From NCBI GenBank assembly GCA_965603365.1, contig CBFDCR010000015.1, positions 1 through 64,000 on the forward strand: DNA of 64,000 nt, given 5' to 3'. Position numbers and translations under genes: made by a program. The notes beneath the pieces are model-generated. The model saw nothing but the letters and a program-made list of their open reading frames with translations, was not told the origin of the DNA and did not search any database. The DNA is from JAHELQ01 sp965603365. Lineage in GTDB: Bacteria > Acidobacteriota > Aminicenantia > UBA2199. Each line of letters opens with the position of its first letter. The first letter of the stretch is position 1. Of this stretch, positions 1 to 9,700 are shown piece by piece.

Positions 1-2600
1 GGGGCCAGATCTGCGCCCCCATAATAATGTGGAGATGTCCCCCCAGAGGCAACCGAATAGCTATCGATCAAAGATATAATTTTTAATTTCCCGGTAAGGC
101 AAACATTTTTATGGTTGATTCTAAAATATACCGTAACCGGCCGGCCCGGAAGTAAGTCAAAAAAGTTGTCGCTAAAAAATCCCTCTACCCCTTCGACACC
201 CAGGAATACATTTCTGGCCAATTTGTCGGTGGATAGGGAAAGGGCACAGCCGCCGGGCTGCGGTAACACCCGATAGGTAATACAGGGAACGGCTAAATCC
301 AGTTCTCCGGCAGGAACAAAATAGAGGAGGTTTTGCGACACCACTTGCCCTTTAACGAGGAGTACCGCTTCCAGTACCACCCGGCGTTTATCTCTTCCTT
401 CCAGTAGCTCCGGCAGGTGAATTTGTTGGTAAGGGCGGCTGGAATTTCCCCTGATCACAACCTGCGAATCTTGCCGCCATAGGCTCTCTCCTGAAAAGTC
501 CAGCAGCGCCGATGTCAACTGGGCCGCGATAGGTTCCAGGAGATCGGAGATAATAAAAATTTTCAGTTTCCCCTGATCCACGAAGGGGGCAACCAGGAGC
601 GGCTGGTATGCTTTTTTGACGTAGTAATGCAGCGCCTTCCGGCGGCCAAAATAATCGATGCCCGACCACGAGGCCACCGGCCAGCAGTCATTCAATTGCC
701 AGTATAGAGTCCCCATACACCCGGGTTTGGCCCGCCGGTGGGCCTCGATGGCGATCTTTATACCCTCTGCTTGCAGCACCTGGCTTACATAGAGAAACGA
801 TGGGAAATCTCCGGGAGTTTTGTAATACCTTCCCATGTAAGTCTGGATCAGTCGGTTGCCCCGGGGATGTTTCTGGTGGGCCTGCATGACCGGCGAATCG
901 ATGGCTCGGTCCTGGGGCAGGGTGAAACTCTCTATTGTCCGAAGCGTCGGAAAGGATTGAAAGCCGTACTCACTCATGAACCGCCCGACTTTCCGGTTGA
1001 ATACTTCAAAGGGCTCGCCGTCGTGCCAGACGCCCCAATAGTGGGAATCCCCCTGGGTCAGGCTCCTGATATCGGCCCGGCCAAATTGGGGGGAAGAAGG
1101 CCAGTAAAACCGGCCGGGATCATATTGGCTCACCACTGCCGGCAGGATTTTATGAAACAGCGTCTCATAATCCTGCCATATTTTTGCCCTCTCTGCCGGA
1201 GAATAGGCTTGCTGCCAGCCCCAGTTATGCCAGGCCTCATCAATCTCGTTGTTTCCGCACCACAGGGCCAGGCAGGGGTGATTCCGCAGCCGCCGGACAT
1301 TGTCGATGGCCTCTGCCCGGACATTTTCCTGAAAATCTGCATCACCGGGGTACAGGGCGCAGGCAAACATGAAGTCCTGCCAGACCAGGATGCCCATCTC
1401 ATCACACAGGTCATAAAAAATGTCGTTTTCGTAAATCCCCCCGCCCCAGACCCGCAGCATGTTCATGTGGGCGGCCGCGGCAGCCTTCACCAGGGCGCGG
1501 TATTGTTCGGGGGTGACCCGGTTTGGGAAACTGTCCTGGGGGATATAATTGGCCCCCTTCATAAAAACCGGCAGACCGTTGAGTTTAAAGTAAAAGCTCT
1601 TGCCCAGCCGATCCTCTTCCTGGACCAGTTCCAGGCTGCGCAGGCCGGTGCGTACTTGCCTGTGGTCAACGGCATGATTGCCGGCGTTCACCATGCCGGT
1701 GAGTCGGTATAGATAAGGTTCCCCCAAACCGCGGCTCCACCACCGCCTCGGTTTCGGGATGACAAAATCCAGGGAGACCGTATTTTTGCCGGCTGCCAGC
1801 AGCGTATCTTCGGCATAGAGAACCCGATTTCCCCCCGGCCGGGAAATGGATAGGGAAGCGGTCTGAGACCCGGTAGAAACGATCTCAAACACCGCGGTCA
1901 TTTCTGCCTTATCTTTAGTCAGGCCCTTCTGGATAATATGCAGGTCAACGAGCCTGACCCGGTCCCAGGCCCACAAATAGACCGGCCGCCAGATGCCGGA
2001 AGTCACGAAGCGGGGCCCCCAATCCCAGCCATAGTGGTAGGCAGCCTTGCGGGTTACCACCCGCGGGCCCCCGGGTAACTCATGTCCCAATTTTTTCCAG
2101 CGGGGAACCGCCATCTTGATGGGGGAATGAAAATGAACGGCGAGGGTATTTTCACCCACTTTCAACAGGCGGCGGCAGCTCTTTCGCCACTCCCGGAACA
2201 TGTTATGGGCCGAAAATAACATTGAACCGTTGAGATACACATCGGCATAGGTGTCGAGCCCGGCGAAGACTATTTCCAGGTTTTCCCTCTGCAGCAACTC
2301 CTTATTTACCCGGAAATGGGTGACGTATTCCCAATCCCTCTCTTCTATCCATTGGAGTCGCTTCTCATTGTCCCGGGAAAAGGGATCGTCGATCAGGCCA
2401 TTGGCCAGCAGGTCGGTGTGCAGGCAGCCGGGAACTGCGGCCGGATACCACCGCTCTTGACCGTCTTGGCGAAATTGCCAGTTGTCCTTTAACTCTATTT
2501 TCTGCACCGAAGATGACGGCGATTGAAGGGCAGGAAAGACCAACAGGGGAATCAACAAGATCGCCGCTACCGCCGTTAAAGTTCCCAGGTATCGCCCCAT
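1..2600 (-). CDS. Secreted GH2 beta-mannosidase (3' end outside window)
   Basis: Reading the minus strand from an ATG at 2600 gives 866 codons without a stop up to the window edge, so the gene is open only at its 3' end; GH2 beta-mannosidases are typically about 850 aa, so little is missing. Residues 1-26 form a signal peptide with a long Ala/Leu/Ile/Val core, which predicts export. The family hydrolyses terminal beta-D-mannosides. Visible hallmarks are the N-terminal jelly-roll stretch containing HYGWDWGPRF, the barrel stretch NMLRVWGGGIYE, the acid/base Glu452 in CGNNEIDEAW and the nucleophile Glu544 in SEYGF, plus the late GTLYWQLNDCWP motif. The start lies 14 bases after the lipoprotein stop, with no clear Shine-Dalgarno. 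It shares the strand with the NRPS operon but has no obvious role in peptide synthesis. The family is near certain; beta-mannosidase rather than a related GH2 activity is likely. Confidence 0.9.
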   Translation of the reverse strand, partial: MGRYLGTLTAVAAILLIPLLVFPALQSPSSSVQKIELKDNWQFRQDGQERWYPAAVPGCLHTDLLANGLIDDPFSRDNEKRLQWIEERDWEYVTHFRVNKELLQRENLEIVFAGLDTYADVYLNGSMLFSAHNMFREWRKSCRRLLKVGENTLAVHFHSPIKMAVPRWKKLGHELPGGPRVVTRKAAYHYGWDWGPRFVTSGIWRPVYLWAWDRVRLVDLHIIQKGLTKDKAEMTAVFEIVSTGSQTASLSISRPGGNRVLYAEDTLLAAGKNTVSLDFVIPKPRRWWSRGLGEPYLYRLTGMVNAGNHAVDHRQVRTGLRSLELVQEEDRLGKSFYFKLNGLPVFMKGANYIPQDSFPNRVTPEQYRALVKAAAAAHMNMLRVWGGGIYENDIFYDLCDEMGILVWQDFMFACALYPGDADFQENVRAEAIDNVRRLRNHPCLALWCGNNEIDEAWHNWGWQQAYSPAERAKIWQDYETLFHKILPAVVSQYDPGRFYWPSSPQFGRADIRSLTQGDSHYWGVWHDGEPFEVFNRKVGRFMSEYGFQSFPTLRTIESFTLPQDRAIDSPVMQAHQKHPRGNRLIQTYMGRYYKTPGDFPSFLYVSQVLQAEGIKIAIEAHRRAKPGCMGTLYWQLNDCWPVASWSGIDYFGRRKALHYYVKKAYQPLLVAPFVDQGKLKIFIISDLLEPIAAQLTSALLDFSGESLWRQDSQVVIRGNSSRPYQQIHLPELLEGRDKRRVVLEAVLLVKGQVVSQNLLYFVPAGELDLAVPCITYRVLPQPGGCALSLSTDKLARNVFLGVEGVEGFFSDNFFDLLPGRPVTVYFRINHKNVCLTGKLKIISLIDSYSVASGGTSPHYYGGADLA

Positions 2601-2613
2601 CGTTGTGATTGTC

Positions 2614-3765
2614 TTAATAACCGAAAACTTTAACGGTGATTTCCGGTTCGTTTATATGATAAATCCTGTCGCCCTTAAAAAATAACTTCTCCTCCTGCAC
2701 TTTAAGATAATCGTACCCTTTACAAATGTCCAGTTTTACCCTCTTTAAAAATATCCCTTCCTTAAAAACATCAACCAGGAAGTCGTATCGATTCGTCTCA
2801 TCTCTTTCTAGCGACGATGCCACCAACAACCTCCCCTCTTTATCGCAGTATAGACCGTTTATCGATTTTTTATACTTTTTTTTGATGGGCTGGAAATTCG
2901 ATCTTCCGGCTTTTTTATAGAAGGCCCTCATGGTGTCGTTGAGTTCATTTAGCTCATCTTGCCGGAACGCTGTCCTTTGATAATCCTTCTCAATACCATA
3001 CTGCCGTTCCCCGGAAAAGTCAAAGACATCTATTCGATACCTCTCTTCGCTGTTCTGGGCCACAAATATTTTATCTTTGCCCACCGCATAGTGGGTAAAC
3101 CGATCTAAGACGTCGGGAGTAGAGGGGTCGAACTTCCTGGTGTACTTCCTCAAGACGGCGATAGGCTCAAAATCCGGATTCATTAATACCAGGTCGTACT
3201 TAAGATAAAGGCCATCTTTCTCCTGTTTAAACTGGGTCATAAAGGCGATAAATTTTTCGTTTCCCACCGACTGCAAAAAATTCGGCAGTCCTCCTTTCAA
3301 GTAAATGTTTCCCCGAAAATTACCTTCGGTATCAAACGTCACCATCCTTTGAACATAGGGATCGGTTACATAGACAACATCATTCAAAATAGCAAGCAAG
3401 TAGGGGGATTTCATCTCACCCGGTCCATTACCGTTCCTGCCGAAACTTTTAATAAAATTTCCCTCCCTGTCGAACTTTTTTACCGAAGCGCTAACCAGGT
3501 CCAAAATAAATATGTTGTTCTTGCTGTCTATATCGAGAAACCGGGGCCACGAAAGCTCCCGGCCCGGATTTTTAATATCCTCATCCGCGGCATCAATGTG
3601 AAAGAGCTGCCTGGGGGCTATAGTCAGATCATCCACCGACGGTCTGGCCCTATTATTGTAAACCGTAACACCATTTACTTCCGAAACCGTATAATTTTTA
3701 CCCCCGTTTTTTGAGCAGCCGGTCATTAAAAGAAAGCCAACAGCAATTATCACAAATCGCTTCAT
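2614..3765 (-). CDS. Six-bladed beta-propeller (NHL-like) lipoprotein
   Basis: This 383-residue protein starts with a short basic and hydrophobic signal ending in a lipobox-like LMTGC, so Cys17 is the probable lipidation site and the mature protein would be membrane-anchored. The rest has repeated beta-strand blocks of NHL / six-bladed propeller character. One example is the blade around residues 75-118, with ID-x-KNNIFILD followed by KFDREGNFIKSFG and a GNGPGE turn. Propellers of this kind are common surface or periplasmic proteins in Aminicenantes, Acidobacteria and Bacteroidetes, and their ligands are mostly unknown. It begins 32 bases after the NRPS-F stop with a strong ribosome binding site and is followed 13 bases later by the mannosidase, so it is probably co-transcribed. 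No catalytic motif was seen. A role in export or sensing of the peptide would be speculation. Confidence 0.8.
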   Translation of the reverse strand: MKRFVIIAVGFLLMTGCSKNGGKNYTVSEVNGVTVYNNRARPSVDDLTIAPRQLFHIDAADEDIKNPGRELSWPRFLDIDSKNNIFILDLVSASVKKFDREGNFIKSFGRNGNGPGEMKSPYLLAILNDVVYVTDPYVQRMVTFDTEGNFRGNIYLKGGLPNFLQSVGNEKFIAFMTQFKQEKDGLYLKYDLVLMNPDFEPIAVLRKYTRKFDPSTPDVLDRFTHYAVGKDKIFVAQNSEERYRIDVFDFSGERQYGIEKDYQRTAFRQDELNELNDTMRAFYKKAGRSNFQPIKKKYKKSINGLYCDKEGRLLVASSLERDETNRYDFLVDVFKEGIFLKRVKLDICKGYDYLKVQEEKLFFKGDRIYHINEPEITVKVFGY

Positions 3766-3773
3766 GCTTTTTA

Positions 3774-3780
3774 CCTCCTC
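3774..3780 (-). promoter_or_regulatory. Strong ribosome binding site for the lipoprotein gene
   Basis: The minus strand reads GAGGAGG, eight bases upstream of the ATG at 3765. It is the longest Shine-Dalgarno match at any gene start examined here, and it suggests the lipoprotein is well translated on its own rather than by read-through from NRPS-F. Confidence 0.75.
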
Positions 3781-3797
3781 GATTTTTCAAAGGACTA

Positions 3798-6700
3798 TTA
3801 TAACCGATTAAGCATTGTCGGTTCAAATTTTTTGGCAAACTCCGCAACTTCGGGCTTTTCAAAAATGGAAAAGTGGTCACCGTTAACATGATGAAATTTA
3901 ACCGGTTTACGACAGTAATGGCGCCACCGGTCCCTATTGGTGATTTCTGAGCGGCTGGCACAGAAGAAATTTAATTCCGTATCGATTTTTCCCTCCGGGA
4001 TATACAAATTCCTGGCCCGATCGAAAGACCTGACAATATTCAAATAATATATCAACTCCCGGATTCCGAGTTGGCGGAAGTTGGGAATGGCCATAGCAAT
4101 ATTTTCGGGGATCAATCCCCTGATGGTCCCGGTGTCGGTAAAATCCCTTTCAAAATATTGCACGATCAAGGGCCACAACCGATCCAATTCCTTAACATTA
4201 CGCACTCCTTCTTTGATCTTTTTTTGGGGCAGATAGTCGCTCAGCCATGACAACTCGGACTCTAAACTGAACTCTTTAACGCCATTGCCCAGTTCTTCCT
4301 GGGGCGCCAGTGAATTAATCAGGCCCAGGAAGCCAATCTCTTCTCCCCTACTCTCCAGTTGCCTGGCCATTTCAAAGGCAATGGTCCCGGCAAAACACCA
4401 ACCGGCGATATAGTAGGGGCCTTGTGCCTGAACTTTTTTAATCCTGTCTATATACTGCCGGGCGATATTTTTTATGCTTAAATTAAGGGGGCTGAAATCT
4501 TTTATCCTATCGGCCTTGATGCCCCAATAGTTAATCCCGGCTTTTAAATGATTACAAAACTCCACAAAAATATCCACTTCACCACTACCGGCATGGACCA
4601 GGAAAAGGTTTTGGCCGGGACCGCTGCCCTGCCTCAACAGCACCAAATTGGAAGGCACCGACGGCATGACGCGGCCTCCCTGGCGTTCAATATTCTCCGA
4701 CATTCCCCTGATCGTGGGCATTTTAAACACCTCGGTCAGCGAGACCGATACATCAAACTCACTCTTTATCTTCGATACCAATATCGTTAATTTTAACGAA
4801 TGTCCACCCAATTCAAAAAAGTTTGCCTCGATACCGATCTTACTTGATTCGATCCCCAACACCTGGGACCAGATGTCCACCAATCTCCGATCGATCTCAT
4901 TGCGGGGGGGGGCGAACTGTGTCTGCGCCTCTCTCTCATCTTCGGCTTTTGGTTGGGGCAGTTTTTTCCGGTCGATTTTTCCGTTGGCTGTTTTAGGCAG
5001 TTCCTTCAGGATTACAAAATGGGCCGGCAGCATATACTCCGGGAGCCGGTTCAAGAGGTATCTCTTCAATTCCGGCTGGAGGTGAGACTCGTTTTCTTTT
5101 TGCCGGCAGGCACCGGATACTTTGTACGGCTCGCCCTTCGCTAAGAGAGTCAGGATATGCACCGCCTCTTCTCCCGCCTCTGTCGAACTATAGAGTAAGT
5201 CGGCATCTTGCCGGAGGTCCGGGTTTAAATCCAGGTCTGACTCACCCCCGTCCTTATCTAAATCACCATGATTTAAGACCTGGATGTTCCGATTAACTCT
5301 ATCCCTGAGCCGTACCGCCCTCTCCAGGTGGCCGTCATCGGTTATTAGTATCCGGGCCCCGGAATCATCCAGGACATACTGTAATCGTTCATCGGAAGAG
5401 TCGGGGTCTAAAATGAGCAGGCCCTTGTCCGATTTTAGTATACCCAGTATTCCGGCAGCAAAATCTTCGCCGGGGTTTAATAGTAAAGCGACCACCTGTT
5501 TGTGTTCTCCTTCCCTTTTAACTGCGGGAACCGTTATTGATTTTGCTTTTTGCCCCGCCTGTGCGTTTAGAAGCGGCCTGCCCCCGGGATTTTGCCCACA
5601 CAGGGGGCAATCGGTATCTTTACGGATATCGAGTTCTTCAAGGAAATTACCCCGATAGCCTACCTCCCAATCAAAGCCCTGCGATTTACATCCAGACTTG
5701 AAATGGTCACTGAATGCATAGGTCATCATCTTGCAGCCGTCCGTTTCGGCGATATGCGGTGTGGCCTTCTGGTTAAAAAAGAAAAATTTATTATACGCGG
5801 GATTTTCAAAGCCCAGTACGATCTTAATCGCCTCTGTGACCACAAAGCCGGTACCGACAAAGAGGGAGGAGGCCAGCACATGCAGCGGATTTTCCTTATA
5901 CTCCCGGACTTGACTGCGCAAGTGGTTCAATTCTTGAAACTTCGTTTTATCAAACAAACAGTGAAAGCAAGGAGTAAGGGGCGGATAAAACAGGACAGCA
6001 TAGGAGCTAATCTCCATCATTGCCGCCACAACGTGTAGAATCCGCTTTGACGCCGCACACTCGGACAAAATGAATTTCCCCTCCAGGTCATCCAGCATAT
6101 CGAAGATAACGGCAGCATCCCCCACCAGTTCCATTACGTTTTGCCGGGTGATTTTTTCTTTTAGGGCCACTATGTCGATATGGGGATTCAGCCGGGCGAT
6201 GGTCAGTTTGGCCGATTCGGCTTTATTCATGCCGATCCTCGACTCATCATGCAAAAACTGCCGGTTTAAGTTGGATAGTTCCACTACATCAAAATCACAA
6301 ACGATAATAGTACCGAAACCCGCCAATGCCAGTTGGGTAACGACAGGGGAAGCACCGCCGCCGGCACCGGCCACAAACACAGTGGTACTTTTAAGTTTCT
6401 CCTGGGATTCTACTCCCCAGCCATCCAGCATCATCTGCCGTTGATACCTGATCCGTTCCTGGCGGGATAATTGGAACCGGTCATCATAACTTTCTGCCAC
6501 CCACGCGGCAACCCGGTTGGCATACCGGTTCAACCGGTCATAGGTCATTATCTTCCCTGGGGCCGACTCTATGGCTACCTTTAGCGGCTGACGGGCCGCC
6601 CGATCCTCAAGCTGCCGGATAATGGTCCGGTTCACAGCAGCAGCGGCTTGAGAAGACGCCTCTAACCGTCGGCCTTGACCGGGTACGGGACCTTTTAAAA

Positions 6701-9700
6701 CCAGGTAAGCACAAAGAGATCTGTTCCCATCCGGGTCCTGCCTATCGACAACGGCGGCATTGTCTACCCGGGGGTGATCCAGCAGTTGGTGCTCGATTTC
6801 CGCCAATTCGATCCTATAGCCCCTGATTTTAACCTGGCTGTCGATCCTGCCCATAAATTCAAACGTACCACCGGGACGACACCTGGCCAGATCCCCCGTT
6901 CTATAGACCGACTCACCCGGCCTCAGCGGATTCTGTATAAACTTCTCTGCGGTTAAGCCGGGCCGGTTAAGATAACCGGCGGCCAATCCTGCACCGCATA
7001 ATCCCAGTTCACCGGGCACCCCAGCCGGGAGAATTTTTAAGCCCGGATCAAAGATGTAGGCGCGGGTGTTGGAAATCGGCGTGCCGATTTCGGAATGTCT
7101 GCCCGGCATCTCACACTCTTGCGAGTCGATAAACTTCGAAACCGCGCCTATCGTCGCCTCGGTAGGGCCATAATGATTCATGATTCGAAGATGCCCGCAT
7201 AGCTCCTGGGCCCTCTTCACATCGGCAATGTTTAAGGCTTCCCCCCCTAAAACGATCAATCTCAATTTTTGACACCTTTTTTCTGAAAAAAGGCGGCTGT
7301 TGACCAGGGCAGCGAAGAGGGAGGGGGTGAGTTTAATATAGGTAATGCCGTTCTTCCAGATATAATCGATCAAATTCTCGGCATGTAAATATATCTCCCT
7401 GGGAATCACATGCAATTCACAGCCCGTCAACAGGGCAGAGAAGAGGGAGGTGTAACCAAGATCAAAGGCAAAGGATGATAAAAGCAGGGCCGCATCATCC
7501 GTTTTTAAGTCGGCCTGCCGGGAAAACCATTGGATGTAATTGAGAAGACCGCTGTCTTTGACCAGTACGCCTTTGGGCTTCCCCGAAGATCCCGAAGTAT
7601 AAACCGCATAGCTCAACTCCGGCCGCCGCTCAGCCGGTGCCGGAGCCCGGGCCGGCCTTTCGGGTAAAATATCGTCTATCTCATCCATCAACACGATCTC
7701 CCGGCCTCTTTGCCGGCCGCCATACTCCTTACCGGGAATGAAGGCAATACCGGCAATCTTCTTTAGAACCTTTTCAGCCGGAAATTTCCCCCCATTGTTT
7801 AAGACCGCCTCTATGATCTGGCTGAATGTGACTTCTCCCTCCCCCAGGACAATCAAGTCTACATTTTTATCCTGCAGGATGGCGGCATAATCGCTGGTGG
7901 CATAGGGGCCGCCCCCGATAATCGGTGCCGTAATTCCCCACGATCTAATATTGGCCACTGTTTTGTGAAAAAAATCTTTGTAGAATGTTAAGGTTCTGAT
8001 TCCGATTATATCGGGTTTGAACGCCGCCAATATTTCTTTTAACGCCGGATAATTGTCAAAGTCGATCCTGGACCTGGCAATTTTGCCCCTAATCTTGCTG
8101 CCGAACTGCTGCTGCAAATAAGTCATGATACACACCAGGCCCAGCGGGGGTTCAACGACATCGTAAAGCATTTTGCTGTCTTTGCTAAAAGACTGCGACA
8201 GGTCCAACAGCAAGATTCTTAAGGCATCCTGTGAGGGTTCCGGCGAACCAAAATGCCTCTTAAACTTCTCATTCAGGTGGGGAACCGAAACCGAACTCTC
8301 ATCTATAAAACCGGTGTCCGGGGGAAAATCTCTTTCAATCCCGGCAAAATGCAGAATGTCGCTGAAATTATTGATAGCGACCGGCAAAAAACTGTCGTAT
8401 TTTTGCACGATCTCATCTTCTGTCAAGACCTGCATCTGCCTGGGCAGCACATGCAGCAGCCGTTCTTTTGCCAGGAAATAGTCATTTAGATAATTGGCCT
8501 GATAATTCAAGGTGAAATTCTTATCAAATGTCAATGTGGTCGGCAACTCATGGGCCGCCAGCCGGTCCGATTTCTCTATATCCTCGGGGGAGATGCCGCT
8601 CTCCAGGGCCAGTTTTTCCATATCGGTATTGGGAAACACCACCAGGATATTAATATAGGCAAAGTGGAGCCATTGAATGCTTTTAATAAAATCCAACGTC
8701 AGCAGTGCCTCGTCTTCGGTTTCGCCGGGCAGTCCATGCATGGTCTGGAGCTCTAAGATGACATGGGGATAGGTGCGGCAAATATATTCAATATTCCGAC
8801 GGAGCTTTTCTATATCGAGATTCTTGCCGATCAGTTTCTGCAGTCTTGGGGAGGCAGTCTCCAGGGCCAGGGTCAAATTGACCACACCGGCCCGGATCAT
8901 GAGATCGATATAATCCCTGGTCAATATGTCGCCCCGCATGCCGTTGGGAAAGAATAGTTGAATATCTAAACCGCGGCTGATCACCAGGTCAAAAAATCTC
9001 CGGCTGTTCTCAGCGTTTAAATTAAAAATATCATCCACAAAGGCAAATCGCCGCATCCCCATATTGTAGTAATCCTGTATCTCGGTCAGGATATTCTCGG
9101 CCGAGCGTACGACATGTTTCTTGGGCCAGATCTTATGGCAGTAGGCACACCGGTAAGGACAACCGCGGGTGGCCTGGAGTGACAACCTGTGTTTGGCCGG
9201 GGTCTGCCCGATATAACGATTGTACTTTTCATAATCCAGCAGTGACCGATTGGGAAAGGGCAGGCGATCGAGGTCTACTATCTGGGGCCGCGGGGCTGTC
9301 AGGTGAGGTTCCTTTCTATTAACGAGTGCCGCCTGGAGAGCGGTATAGGAGTATTTTTCTATAATACCATTTTGTGTTAACAGCAGCGAAGCCTGGCTGT
9401 CCGAAAGCATCGACATAATTCGTTTCTTCGGTGACTCCGGGTCTATGGGCAAAAAGATCCCGCCGACTTTTAATACGCTTAGAATGCCGGTAACCATCTC
9501 CGGCGAAGGCGCGGCCATTATCCCCACTACACTATCCCCCCGGATTCCCTTTGCCTGCAATACCCGGGCCAGTCGCCGGGCCTTTCGGTCCAATTCCCGA
9601 TAAGACAGCCTCTCCAGGATCGAAAGAGCCCTCCGCTTCGCGGCCTTATACTGCTGCAGTTTCAAATTACTCTCTAAATAAAACCGGCTCACCCTGGAAT

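Noticed and set aside
738..1712. A 324-residue open frame on the plus strand
   Set aside because: It lies antisense to the continuous GH2 beta-mannosidase frame, which shows both catalytic Glu residues and family motifs; the plus-strand translation has no recognisable domain.
1..2600. Suspected frameshifted or broken gene because no closed minus-strand frame covers this stretch
   Set aside because: Codon-by-codon reading from 2600 to 1 gives 866 sense codons with family motifs throughout; it only lacks a stop because it leaves the window.
3698..3961. An 87-residue minus-strand open frame across the NRPS-F end
   Set aside because: It overlaps the thioesterase end and the lipoprotein start in another frame and has no ribosome binding site or recognisable domain.
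5110..6650. A complete extra A domain or module in NRPS-F
   Set aside because: Only A0 to a degraded A3 remain; motifs A4 to A8, a T domain and a condensation domain are absent between this fragment and the A10 end.
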